From Reclinomonas americana ATCC 50394 (taxonomy: Eukaryota > Jakobida > Jakobea > Jakobida): a DNA stretch of 50,772 nucleotides. Both the position numbers and the translations under genes were made by a program. How positions within the stretch are numbered: position 1 is the stretch's first letter; every line of letters begins with the position of its first letter. The stretch lies in contig PS015319.1 in NCBI GenBank assembly GCA_048213135.1, positions 64,701 to 115,472 of the forward strand, read 5' to 3'. Shown here piece by piece: positions 22,026 through 34,333 of this stretch. The notes under the pieces were generated by a model. The model searched no databases, was not told the origin of the DNA, and saw only the letters and a list, made by a program, of their open reading frames with translations.

Positions 22026-22271
22026 GTATGAGAGTGTGTGACGAAGATCAAGAGCTGTGACACAGAAGAGGAAAGAGTGATTGTGAATGAAGAGAGAGAG
22101 AGAGTGTGTGAAGCAAGGAGAGGAGGCAGTGACAGCGCGTGGGAGTGACGCACATACGCACTCACTCAGCGAGACAATTATTCATGATGCGCCCTGGATT
22201 CGCCTTGTCCTTCTCGCTCTCTCTCTCTCCTTCTCTCCTCTGATAATGCTTGTTTTTTGTTCCTGTTGCAG
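20765..22271. other. no gene recognised; gap and GA repeats
   Basis: 20765-21420 is unique sequence without recognisable protein; an inverted repeat GGTGGTA/TACCACC spans about 20815-20861. A gap covers 21452-21910, flanked by CT and GA repeats. GA repeats continue at 21911-22130. The missing 5' exons of the coiled-coil gene that follows probably lie in or near the gap. Confidence 0.5.
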
Positions 22272-25200
22272 AGGCTGACAAGGAAGAAGAGGAACTGGAG
22301 GAGTTCCTGCGACGAACGGAGCGGCAATTGTCGGCGGAACGCGATGAGCTGATTGGGATCACGTTTACGGATGGGCATTGTTGCGTGTGATTGAGACAGG
22401 AGAAGAGCAAGACTCTCTGAATGTTATGAGAGAGACATTGCTTTAGTCGAACGATAGATGCAGTCTCGTGGATGTTACATAGACAGTTTCATCAGGATGT
22501 TGTCAACAAGTGGGTCTCGAAGCAGCATAACAGAAGAGGTTGCACGCAGTCATCTTCAGAGCCACATAGACAGTTTCAGCAGGATGTTGTCAACACGAGA
22601 GTGCCCCGTGAGTTTCGAAGCAGCATAACAGAAGATGTTGCACGCAGTCGTCAATGGCCAGCATTGCCGTGAGCATGTTGTCAACAAGAGAGTGTCTCTT
22701 CTTCCACGGGGTTTCGAGGATGGCTCAGAGAGTCTTCATGTGTCGAGGGTGTTCATCTTCTCCTTGACAATCGTGAACATGTTGTCACGAAGGAACAGTG
22801 AGTTTGCTGTCTTCTTGCATCGAGCTTTTGCAACTCTTCTTGCTGCCATCTTCCTTCGTCGAGCTTCTGCATTCTCTTCCTGAAGCAGAGCGCCAGAGAA
22901 CATGAGACGATTTGAGGAGGATGCTGTCCTCGTCTATCAAGGTTCTGTATTCTTCTCGCAGCAGAACTTGAGGCGATGAAGAGTGTTTGCCGTCTTCCTT
23001 CGTCGAGCTTGTTCACGCGCTTGACACAGAGCAAGGAGACTTGTGAGGATGTGGCCACACAGACGCAGTAGGACAGTGGCTTTAGTGTCTTCGTTCATCG
23101 CGCTTCTGTATTCTCTTCTTGAAATAGAGCGCCAGAGGAAGTGAGAGTGGGCCGCCTTCTTCCATCGAGCTGCAGCAGCACAACAGCGGAGGATGTGAGA
23201 TGATGTGAAGTATTCCCCGTCTTTCTCCTTCATCCTTCTGCACATACTTGACACAGAGCAAGCAGACTGGAAGCGCAGGAGAGCGTTGGCAGTCCTTGTC
23301 ATATAGCTCGAGACTGCATTTTCTTTCTCCGTTAAACTCTCCTCTCCAACACACCTCCTCTTCTCTTCCCTTTCCTATTCCCTTCCATCATCGCCCTCCT
23401 TCTCACCTCTTGTCACCCCCCACAGGCAGCGCATGTCAAATCTCCCGTGCGGAATGGACGCTGACACGCCAGCGACTCTGCGTTGCGTCATCCCTCCCTC
23501 ACCATCTTCCCGAGTCCCTCCCCCACCCACTCACGCCACCACTCACAACAGATGCTGGAGAAGGAGCTCATCACCGCCACCAGCAATATTCGGCGGTTGC
23601 GAGCTGGCGTCAGCGAACGCAACGCGCTGCTGGATTCAGTGCGCAAAACTCTCTACATGGAGGTGGTGTATCTCCGACAGCAAGTCGAGGAGATGAGGCA
23701 ACGAGTTTCGTATGCGCTCTCTCTCCCTCCCTCCCTCCCTCTCCCATCCGTCGTCACTCACGTGCCGCCGCCCAGCTCAACCTCAAGAACGCACCCGATG
23801 TGTTCGTGCCGCCACCCACCGAATTCGACATCAACGTGAGCTGGCTGGAGCTCCTCGGCCGCTTCAGTGCCGGCGAGTCGCCAGACGATGTGTTCCTGTA
23901 TGGCATGTCGCCCGAAAAGTTGCGCTCGCTGCAGAATCTGGATGAGATGCGTCGCGAGGTGGAGGCCGTGCGCCAGCAGGGAATCGAGGAGGCGAATAGG
24001 ACGCGTGAGTTTTACAAGGTGCGTGGGAGAACGGGGAAGGGTGAGAGTTTGGGAGGGTCACTGATGTTCTCCCTTTTCCCCACATCCACCAGTCCCAAAT
24101 CATCGACATGAAATCCAAATTGGAGATGCTGGCCGAAACCAGCGTCAACATGCAAAACCAACTGGTGGACCGGCTGGAGGCGGCGCAGGAGTTCTCACAG
24201 AAGCTGTTGTCGATCGTCGCCGCCTTCCACCAGGAGACCGATTTGGACGATGAGGATAATCTGGAGCAGGATCTCGCACAGGCGCACGACGAAGTGAACG
24301 ACAGTCAGCGGGTGCGTTTGTGTCTGCCCAGGCAGTCTACAATTCTATGTCTCCTATCCTTCACACCCCCAGTTTCCGTCATCTGCTCTCTGCCTCTGCT
24401 TTCACAGTCTCTTGCCTTCGTCTTTGTGTCCTCACCCGTCTCCTACCTTTCTCACTATCACACTCTCTGTACTTCCACTACGTTCTCTAACCCACTTTTC
24501 CCTGTTTCCTTTTCCTCCCTCCCATCCCATCCCCCTTCTCTTCCCCCTCTCGCAGGCCTACGAACAAGTCTTGGCCCGCGTGCGCCAAAAGCTCGCCACT
24601 CTGCGCGACCAACTGGCCACCAGAGACGCCACCGCCGACTCGCAGCTGGCCGAGTTGCAGCAGCTGCGGCACGTGGCGCGCGAATTCGAGATGATGAAGA
24701 CGCACTGGAAGGAGCGCGAGAATTCGTTGCAGGCCGCCGCAGCGTCGAACGTGAATGGTGAGCAATGGCAATGCTGGGATTGTCTCTTTTCGTGGCTGCA
24801 TTCTCCTATCCTCACTCTCCACTCGTTTCACGATTTTCTTCCTTTCTCTCCCTCTCTCTCTCACTCTTTCGCTCTCTCTCTCTCTCTCTCTCTCGCTCTC
24901 TGTGCGTCGCTTGCTCTGGTTCTGCTCTGGTTCTGCGCTGGCTCGTCACTCGCTCTGCTCTTGTTCTGCTCTGCTTCTGCTCTCTCTCTCTCTCTGTCTT
25001 TGCGTCGCTTTGCTCTGGCTCTCTTTCTCTCCCCCTCCCCCTTCTCTCTCTCTATCGCCCCCCTCTCTTTCCCCTTTCCTCCCCTCCCCCTCACCCTTCC
25101 CTCCATGTCCACAGACGAAAAGATCCAAGAGCTTGAACGCGAAGTAGCCCTGGCCAAGAGTCAGCTGGACCTCGACGCATCAGAGATGCACGAGCTGCGA

Positions 25201-28200
25201 CACCAGCTGCAGCAGGCGCGGAGCGAGAACCACCAACTGCAACAGCATTCGCACGACCTTGGTGAGCGTTCTCATCGCACACATTCACTTCACTCCCATT
25301 TCTTCTGATTATCTGGCGGTAGAGGATCGCATCTCGTACACTCGCAGCGACAGCAAGCGCCTCGAGGAGCTTGTGAAGCAGCGTCAGCAAGAAGCTGATG
25401 CCGTCAAGCAGGCACTGGAGGAGCACGCTGTCGCACTCGAGGCGGCTCAGCAACGGTTTGTGCACTCTCACTATCCCATTCTCAGCCACGCACACACGGA
25501 CTGACAGCCAATCTCTCCCTCCCTCTTCCCTTTTCCTCTCCCTTGCCCTCTCCCTTCTCCCTCACTCTCCTTCTCCCTCTCCACAGCGCCGAGGAAGCCG
25601 AGCAGGCACGCATGGTGGCGGAGATGCTGGCATCGCGAGTGTCCGATTCGGCAGACAAATCCCGCGCCGAAGCCGATGTCGCACAGGCCGCTCGAATGCA
25701 AGCCGAGGCGCGCGCTGCCGCCGCCGCCAAGATCGCCTCGACCATGGCCGAGACACGTGCGGCGGCCGTTGCTGCTGCAGCTGCCACCGCCCTGTATGCC
25801 AACTCGGTCGCCGCGGGCGGCAACAGTGTGGCGACCAGTACTGCTTCGGCCGGCACGACACCTCGCGTGTTGAATCTTGCCGGCCTCTCGCAGAATGGTA
25901 ACGGCGGTGGCGCAGGTGGCGCTGTCACCGTGTACGGCAGCAACAGTGCCTCAATAACCATCACATCGCTTGGTGTGCCGTCGGCGGCGGCGGCGGCGGC
26001 GGGTGACGGTGAAGGTCGCCACGGCCCAGTGGGAGTGGCCCGCTCGGCGCAGACATCGTCCCGCGAGCCTGCGTCACACACCGACGCTCCGTTCCTCACG
26101 GTGCGGCACCTGGACACCATGTCACGCGGCGTGTCTGCTCGCTCCACCGTGCCGTCGTCTTTGGGTGAGGGATTGTTGTCGCCACATGCGCCCGCGGCCC
26201 CCGCACCAGCACCCGGCGGCATGCAGATCGTCGGCATGAACATTCTGCAGGTGCCTGCTGTGGTGCTTCCGCAGCATCAGCATCAAGTAATGTCGCCACC
26301 ACGTCAACCAGCACCTCCGCCACCGCCACCGCCACCACCACCGCCGCCGGTGCAGCGCCAAGACTCTTCGACCCACGCCGCGTACCTGCCTGACATTGGG
26401 TACCCGTACGGAATGGACGAATTGTGCAGGCCGCTGAAGCCGCCAGTGCAGCCGACGCCAGTGGTCATTACGAAACCGGAGCCGAGTTGCGCCGCCGGCG
26501 TTTATTTTGACTCCTTGTCATGGCAATGACTCACTGTGTTGTGCAGGGCTGGTCATGGAAATCACGATTCCGATGGAGATCACCTGCGACGAGCCAGTGA
26601 TTCTTGAGGTGTACCGCAATTTGGCCATGTCGGTGACGGTGGGTGTCGCGTGCGTTTTTGTGTCACGCTCCATTTTCCCCGTCTGCTCACGGACCTTTGC
26701 ACAGCTCTTCCCGGCCACTGCTGGTACAGCGGCCCTGGCCCTCAAACAGGCCATTGATCGCCTGGCGTTGTTTGTGCAGCGCCAAGTGGAGAATGTGAAG
26801 AAAATGGCCTTGGCGGAGGCGACTGGCGGGCGCCGTCAGTTGCGTGTGGGTGTTGCCGCGCCCGCGTGCGTTCAGTTGTGCTGACCTCTCTCGCTGACAG
26901 GCTGGCCACATCCATCGACGACATTGAGAGTGATTTGCAGGCGCTCACCAACATGTACCCGTACGGCAGACGAGTGGCGAAGCGTGCTGCTTCGCGGCGC
27001 TCCCTGTCGCCCTCAAAGATCCTGTTGAATCGCTACTTTTCCCAGGGTACGTTGACGAAGGGAGGGCAGGCTGCGGACAGACTTTCATTCTTTGTTTCAC
27101 ATCCTCCTTCGTTTGTTCACCGCGTGGTGTCAAACACAATTGGTGCTCTCTTCTCGCAATCACTGCATTGTCTCATCGGTCTCACTTCTCGCGTTGCTTC
27201 TCTCTCGCCTCTGCCTTGATTTCCATTTTCCAGTGTCCATTTCTCGTCTCACTTCCAAGTCCCTTTCACTCCCTCATTTGTTCTCTTCTCACTTCAGCCT
27301 CCATCCACCCACCTTCCCACTCATCCCCTCTCACTCGCCTCTACCATTCTCTCACCCCCGTCCCCTTCCTCTTTCTCTAATTACCCTTTCCCGCATCCTC
27401 CCTTACCTTGTATGCAGGCGGCGAGGACGGCGAAACCCTACCCCCCATGTTCCGCTACGACTTTTCCGCTTTCGACGGACCAATTCCCATGGGAGGCGGC
27501 AACGTCTTGCTGCCACTGACCGGCAGTCCCGCCGTGCTGCACCAGGATGTGAACACGCGAGCCACCGTGTTCCGGCAGCTCGGCCACTCGGCCCGTCTCA
27601 GCACGCCGGTGCCTGGTGGCCTTGTGGGGCCAGGCGAGACGCCGCTGTTTGACGGCCGGAGCCGCGGCGACGACGACAGCAGCGATCAGTGGGAAACCGA
27701 TCAGCCGCTGCGATGCACACCGCTGCTCGATCAGCCGATGATGTGGCAGCCGCGACCGGCCAGTCGTCCAACCTCGCGCCAGCAGAGTGCGCGCGAGGAG
27801 ACGTTGCAGTCGTTTGACGGGACCATTACGTCGTCGGTGTCACACGGGCGTCCGCGACCGCACTTGTCGTCGTCGCGTGACGCGAATCCGTCACCGTCGC
27901 CCGTGCCGGTGCTGTCGTCGTCTGTCGATTCCCCCGGTCCGCTGAAGCTGCGACGCGATCCCCTGGGGCGCCTCGAGATTGCCGAGCCACCCTCCTTGCC
28001 GTCGGTGGTGGCCTCCAACGGCAAGCCGTCACAGCAACAACAACAGCTGCAGCAGCAGCAGCCGTTGGATCGACAGGCGCGCCCCATGAAACGCGGTCGT
28101 TTGCCGTCGCTCACGCGCACCTTGTCGCCGCCGCCGGGGTCCACCATGTCACTGCCGCGTGCGCAGTCTCCGCCGCGATCGCCAACGAATCCTCCCTCGA

Positions 28201-29120
28201 TTCCGTCGCGCACCCCGTCGTCGCCACCCGGAAATCCACTGCGTGTCAGTTGCGTGATGATGATGATGGTTACGATAGGGAGAAGGAGGAAAGGGGGAGA
28301 AGGGGAGAGAAAGAGAGGAAGCACGAGTAGGAGAGAGAAAATGTATGAGTGCGAGTGTGCTCACAACATGATTGCAGATGTCGACGAGATATTGCCGTCT
28401 GGGTTTGGTGTGCTGCCTGAGCCGCGTCGCAAGGTGCCTCGGTACATGCACGATTTCGTGAATGAATTCCAGGAGAACGAAGTCGCACTGTCGCACCTGC
28501 GTCAGTCGCTGCGGCAGCAGAACGAAGGCATTCGCAACATGCTGACTGTGCGTGTGTCCTTGTGCGGGAAGAGAGATGGTGCGTTGAGCTCACTTTGTCT
28601 TCTTTTGTGTTGCAGTCGATGGGCATGGCGATTCAAGGCTACGACAGCACGTCGCCGACCCACGGTGGCTCGGTGGCGGGTGCTGGTGCGCGCGCACTGC
28701 GAAGACCCAATGTGCCGCCACCGGTGCGGCCATTTGGAGAACGCGATGCGGCAGTGTTGGCCGCTGCTGAGTGGTGAGTGATGGTGGACAGCGAGAGAGA
28801 GGCGGCGGAGGGAGGAGAAAGAGAGGAAAGGACTGGAAGTATTCTTGATTGTTGTATTTCGTTTCTCTATTTCTCTCCTCTCTCTCAAGTTACCGACACC
28901 TGACGCAATTCTCCCCTCTCTCACTTTCTCTCTTTGTCTGTGCATTCTTGTTTGAAATACTTTCCCAGCCACTTGCCTCCCTTTTCTTCTCCGTCTCCCG
29001 TTTTTCTTGGCCGTTAGAGTCACCAGCTATCTATTATTGTCGCTGATATCACTGCATGCAACGTCCGACTCCCTCTCTTCCCGCCTCCCTCTCTCGGGTT
29101 TCTTCGCTGTTGGAGCTCTC

Positions 29121-29159
<39 letters not shown>

Positions 29160-30763
29160 CCCTCGATCGCCATCCATTGTCATCGTGTCCTGCCTCCTTC
29201 TCCTTTCCCTCTTTCTGTCTTGCCTACTTCACCTTTCCCTCACCCCGGCGGCACTTTGATTCGCAGGGAGAAATCGCTGCAAAAGATCCAGGCAAGCAAG
29301 CAATCGGTGGCCGAGGCAGCCACGGGTCAGTATGTAGCATTCTCCTGCAGTTGTAGTGTGTCACTGACACCACGGCCGCGCAGGTGGTTCGTTGACGACG
29401 GCGACAATCGACATGCGCAGTCGCTCACCGTCGCCGTTCCGACAAAAGTCGCTGCCGTCGATCGACGAGCGTGGTCGTGGTTCGAGGTTAACCCTCGAAT
29501 CACAGGTATGATGATAGTAGTGGTGGAGAAAAAGAAGAATAGTAATTGTTGTTTTGCTGTTGACCTCTGTAGTTTTGCAATGAGAAAAATGCAGTTTTGT
29601 TGATATATTGTTTTGCCCGTGAGAATTCGTGTTGACCGCCGCATTCGCTCTCCCTCTCTTTGTATGTGTGTACGTGTGTTTGTGCCTGCCCTGTATTGCC
29701 CTGCCTTCATTTTTCCACTCCCTTTTTCGTGACCGCCGCGCCGACGTGGAGGAGAGAGTTACAGCCACTGTGCTCTTTTCTCTCTGCACGCTTCCCACCT
29801 CGTCCCTCTTCTCTTCTCCTTTCTGCAGATGGAGAGTGCGACTGCGGGCGACATGAATCCGTGGAACTCGGAGCCGACGCCTCCCGATACGGAGGAGGTA
29901 CCGCAGTTGGCTGAGCAAGACGGAGGCGACGATGCACCGCCGACGAAATCACCACGGCAAGAGGATCGCGGGCGTCGGCGGTCGTCGGCCGCGCTGTCGG
30001 CCAGTGGAGAGCGACCCCGGACAAGTGAATCGGCAGTGTCTCCTGGTGGTCGCCGGCCTTCACTTGCCAAGCAGGCGTCGCGGCGCTCGCGCAGCAGCAG
30101 CGGCCGCGAGTTGGTGGTCGAATTGACAGCCGTCTCGATGCACGTGCATGGAGGAGGTGACCGCGCGCCGCGATCCATTGCCAGTGAGTCGCATCGCTTT
30201 TCCTGCGTGTGTGTCTCCTTTGCCAAAGCTCACGTTCTTCTGTCGGGCAATCGCTCAGCCACGCTGACCGACGAGGCGCCATCGTCGTCGGTGCCGACCA
30301 CGCGAGACGACCTGTCATCGTCGCTCCCGCACGGTGCTGGACTGAGTCGGCGGCCTTCCTTTGGTGAGTTGTCTCCTTATTGCTTCCTCGATGTCGGTGT
30401 TGTTGGTCGTCCTCACATCGCTCCCAATCAGCTGGCGGCTTCAACCGCGGTCGTCCTCGAACATCGCCAACCGCACAGGGACGCCGGACTGTAACGCAAA
30501 CCGCCGTGCAAGCCATGCTCAAAAAGGCCGGCGCCCGCCCTCCTGCACTCAACCGACCACCGGAGCTGCCGGCGGCTGGGGAAATCGATTTCGTATCGCC
30601 CGTGTCGCCGCTGAGCCGCGCACGACGAGCCTCCACTGCCGGATCGCCGACCAGCAGCCCCGACAGCCGGGCCGCTGCTCTCCGACGCATCCGTGCCGCC
30701 TCTCCACCACCGCAGCAGCAGCAGCAGCCACCAGAAGCTCTTGCATATGAGGAGCCAGTGTAA
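22272..30763 (+). CDS. long coiled-coil, proline/serine-rich protein (5' incomplete)
   Basis: Twenty exons join in phase: 22272-22379, 23426-23481, 23552-23704, 23776-24018, 24093-24311, 24556-24757, 25115-25261, 25323-25455, 25587-26485, 26547-26638, 26705-26838, 26901-27046, 27418-28248, 28378-28547, 28616-28773, 29267-29325, 29384-29505, 29829-30183, 30259-30363 and 30432-30763. The first part is heptad-rich coiled coil (EEEELEEFLRRTERQLSAER; ERNALLDSVRKTLYMEVVYL; LQQARSENHQLQQ). An Ala-rich helix, Ala/Gly linker and 13-Pro run follow (26300-26350). A compact conserved-looking block lies at 26547-27046 (LVMEITIPMEITCDEPVILE, then ALKQAIDRLALFVQRQVENV). The rest is disordered Ser/Pro/Arg sequence with SPSP motifs and Gln runs. 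No signal peptide or membrane segment is seen. I do not recognise the family; a cytoskeletal or axonemal scaffold is a guess. Joining of the first exon across a 1-kb repeat-filled intron rests only on phase and a GTTGCG donor. Confidence 0.75.
22477..23300. repeat. degenerate minisatellite, about 87-100 bp unit
   Basis: ACATAGACAGTTTCA(T/G)CAGGATG occurs at 22477 and 22564; GTTGTCAACA recurs at 22499, 22586 and 22677. Later copies are more decayed but keep CTTC(C/G)TTCGTCGAGCTT, TTGACACAGAGCAAG and GAAGCAGAGCGCCAGAG. The array lies in a proposed intron of the coiled-coil gene. Confidence 0.7.
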
Positions 30764-30889
30764 TTCGTACTTTGTTACTAGGCAGCTAATTATACTGTTC
30801 TCGTCCCGTCGTCGCCTGGCGTTCGGGTTGTCGGATTTCGCCGTGTCCGCCAACCAATCCTCCCATTCGTGTCCTTTTTTGAGAGCAGC

Positions 30890-32820
30890 ATGTTTGCTCG
30901 ACTGCTGGCATGGTGTGGCATGCTTGGCACCACCGCCATGGTTGCTCACCACACGCCCGCACACCCGCTGCATGCATCTTCGTCCTTTACATTGAGCATG
31001 GACAACAACAACAACAAAAATCCGACAAACGCGGAGTTGCCTCCTCCCTCAACTCCCGTCGCCACTGTGGCACCGCCGCGTCTGCGAGTGGCCATCATTG
31101 GAGGCGGCATCGCCGGCGCCGGCTCTGCGTTGATGTTGCGCCACCGACTGGGAGCGCAACACATTTCTGATGTGTTCGAGAAGGAAACACGACTCGGAGG
31201 ACGCTGTGAGGGCTTTGTCGTGCCTGCCAGTGTTGCAGGAGTTGAGTGCTCTTCATTGCACGCACCAGCACATGCATCTCCTCTCTCCTAATCTCTCTCC
31301 AAGTAGGACAAGGCCATGGGAGTTCTGGAGTTGGGATGCACGATTTTGCATCGAGAGAATCGATTTATTCAGGCGTGGTTGGCGGCGTTGCAGCTGGACA
31401 CGCGCAACTCCATGTCGGCCGAAGCGAAGCAGGCGTGCGAAGACACTCTTAGCATCTTTGATGGCACTCGAATGCAGTGGCAGTCGCGCCCGGCCAATAC
31501 ATTGCTGGGCAAAGGCATGCTGGTGCTGTCGTTGGGCTGGAAGTGCGTCGTCGTGTGCAATGAATATGCTCTTCTTCTTTCCTCACAAGACTCGAGTGCA
31601 GGTACGGCATTGCGGTGCTGTGGATGCGGCTGGCCGGCAGCTCGACCCTCAGCAATTACCTGCGCATTTACGACGATCGAGAGGCGTACGAGTCGCCGCG
31701 TCAAATGCTGCACAAGATGAGGCTGGACCACCTGCTGGCCATGTCGATGCACGACCACATGGTCAGGGACGTCGGCTGCGGAGACGAGGTGGTGCAGCAC
31801 CTGATCGGTGCCGCCACGCGTTGCAACTTTGCGCAGGAGGCCACCGACTTGTCGGCACTGTCCGGCATGGTGTGCCTGTCGGGCGACCCGGAGCACCTCA
31901 ACTGCACCGTCGGCGGCTACGATCGCATTGTGGAGGGAGTGGCACGCGCTTCTAATGCCCGTCTGCACCTCGGCCACGCCGTGGTCAGCGTGCAGCGGCT
32001 GGCGGGGGAAGGAGGCACTGAGTCGCGAGCGCAGTACGTGCTGGTGACCGACGACGACGTGCGACACGGCCCGTTCGACGCCGTGATTGTTGCGGCACCG
32101 CTGTCGGTGCTGGCGCACTCGATGTTGCAGCAGCAAGAGGGCAGCGAGTTGCTGCCGGCCGAGTTGCGTTCGCGCTTGGAGGAGGCGCGTGACGCGAGCA
32201 CCCAACACGAGACCGAGATGAACATCACCATGGTGTTGGGCGTGCCGCGCGCGCACCGCCTCGGCGTGAGCGCAGTGTCGGAGCTGCCGGACCACGTGCT
32301 GACTCCGCTGCACTCGAGCAACCCGTTCATCTCCATCTCGTGCCTCGTGTCGTCGGAGGGCTCGGTCGACAAGCAGAAGCGCGGCATCTACAAGGTGGTG
32401 TCGAAGCAGGCGTGGAACGACGCACTGGTGCACGAGTGGTTCGAGGACGGCGCCGAGGTCCTGGTGGTGCGGCGCTGGACTCATTTCCCGAAACTCGCCC
32501 CCAAGGCGGTCGACGAGCAGTTGCCGTCCTTCCGTGTCGCTGACGGACTTTATTACGGTGAGCGAGAGAAGGATACGAAAGTGTGGCGAAAACAGGGATT
32601 GCGTTGCTCACCTATTCTTTTTGCTTCTCATGCAGTCAACGCCATGGAGTCGGTGATGAGCACGTTGGAGACGGAGGCACTGGCTTCTCGCAATGTCAGT
32701 CGTCTGCTGTGCGGTGACTTTGGCGCCGACACATACGTGCCGGCAGGCGACGAACTGGTGGCGACCGCGGCCATTGTGCGCGAGGCTACAAAGACAAGCG
32801 CGAATCCGGTGGTGTCATAA
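30890..32820 (+). CDS. PCYOX1: prenylcysteine oxidase (prenylcysteine lyase)
   Basis: Four exons, 30890-31240, 31307-31542, 31602-32557 and 32636-32820, give 575 residues with exact phases. A hydrophobic N-terminus (FARLLAWCGMLGTTAMV) suits a signal peptide, as these enzymes are lysosomal or secreted. The FAD-binding Rossmann motif is VAIIGGGIAGAG (67-78), followed by DVFEKETRLGGRCEG. LELGCTILHRENRF matches the family's substrate-side block, VGGYDRIVEGVARA the central block, and YYGVNAMESVMSTLETEALA with SRNVSRLL the C-terminal FAD contact. The enzyme oxidatively cleaves farnesyl- or geranylgeranyl-cysteine from degraded prenylated proteins to cysteine, an aldehyde and hydrogen peroxide. It has a longer Asn/Pro-rich linker (residues about 36-62) than animal homologues. 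Intron 1 uses donor GTTGAG. It starts 126 bp after the coiled-coil gene stop, on the same strand. Confidence 0.9.
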
Positions 32821-33027
32821 CCCATCGAGTAAAAAAGCAAGCAACTTTTGCATTAGACTCCTTGCGTCATCATGGCTCTCACACGAGCCTTCTTCGGCCT
32901 CGACTGGAAGCGTCGTCACTGGCCGTCCACACTCTCTTTCGCGTGTGGGAGGAGGCACGCACGCACACACCGACACCCCGACATACCGTGCGCGGGAGAG
33001 GTGCGGCTCGGCTCGGTTCGGCTTGGC

Positions 33028-34298
33028 TCACCACAGCGCTCCACACACATTCATGTCGACGAGTGGAGCCTTGTAGAACGACGTGCCGCTGTGCGCCACC
33101 AGACTGACATCGTCCGGCACCGAGTTCGGGTCGGTGGCCCAGCGGAACAGGTGCGACGAGGCGCGGATGCCACCAATCACACCGTACTCGGAGTGCGGAT
33201 AAAAGTGGCCCCACGCCTGCACGTGCGAGGTGTAGCACCAGTCGCAGTTGAAGGGGATGCCCTCGGGGCAGCTGCCACACTGATCGGCGTAGGTGACATT
33301 GAGGGCGGCGCTGAGGTGCCGCAAGGCCAGGTGCTGAAAGGCGGCCTGATCAAACGGGTGTCGCGTGAACATGCCCGACACTGCTTCCAGCGATGAGCAG
33401 CACACAGAAAGCAACGGCCAGCAAAAGGAGAGTTAACGCAACAGCCGAGCTCCCACCAGTCACTGAGCAGCTCCAAGGTCCACGGATCGCGTCGCGCTCC
33501 CAACACCGCCGTACTGCACTCACACACACATAAGCTTCCCTGCTCGACTCCAACTCTCCAAGACAACGAAACGCACTTCAAAAAGTACCCATCGGGTATC
33601 ACCAACTTGGTCTCGCCGTCGTCGACAAAGCACTCATCGAGCGGTACGCGACACGACAACGGATCCATCCACGCATCCATATCCACAAAGAACACTCGCG
33701 GATGCACCTGCAACACCGCCTCCATCGCCCACGACTTGTAAAAGTGCAGAGGCACCCTCTTCCCGTGCACATCCACCATCGACTCGGTCACCGCCACAGG
33801 AGGCACGTACACATACACCTCCGCACGCTGTCGACGCGCATACGAAGCCCATGAGACCACCGAGGGAATGAATCGCGTAAGGTCCTCCAGCGCAGGTGCC
33901 ACAAGACTCACAATGGCCGCGCGTTCACAGTGCACTGGCCACGCGGCCAGTGGAGGCTCCCCACTCGGCCACGACACCAGCACGCGATACAGAGAGCAGC
34001 CTGTGCGCGTCCACACAGACATGCGCACTCCGCGGTTCTCTCCAATGACGAGCAGTGAGTCGGCAGAGGAGGCGGGCTCAGAGGTGGAGGGGGAGAGCAG
34101 GAGCGTGCACTCGGGCTGGAGGGCGTGAGAGTGGCAGGCGGGGTCGAAGAGAGGCGGTTCGGGTGTGTCGCGCGTGAGTCGTGCGATCAGTGGCCAGGCG
34201 AGAGGCGCCGCAAAGAGGGAGATGATAAAGGCGAGGATCAGAGTCGACATGAGGCAAGTGCCGCGCGATGGTCTCGACACATCCTCGTCGCTGCTCAT
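33028..34298 (-). CDS. type II membrane glycosyltransferase, GT34-like
   Basis: Three exons on the minus strand, 34298-33577, 33513-33443 and 33380-33028, encode 381 residues. A short cytoplasmic tail precedes one membrane span (LILAFIISLFAAPLAWPLI), typical of Golgi type II enzymes. The catalytic core reads YKSWAMEAVLQVHPRVFFVD, then DMDAW (a DxD-type metal and nucleotide-sugar site), DGYFLNTAVLGARRDPW and ELLSDWWELG, then HPFDQAAFQHLAL. The order K.W....DxD, LN.G/TxxxxR...W, WW, Q.A matches the GMA12/MNN10 (GT34) galactosyl- and mannosyltransferase pattern. A Cys-rich segment follows (ADQCGSCPEGIPFNCDWC), likely disulfide-bonded. Donor and acceptor are unknown. The start codon lies only 35 bases downstream of the CPSF6-like stop. 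It is convergent with the prenylcysteine oxidase gene. Intron 2 uses donor GTTGCG. Confidence 0.75.
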
Positions 34299-34333
34299 CG
34301 AAGGGACGCGCGAAGAACGAAATTGCAGTGTGT

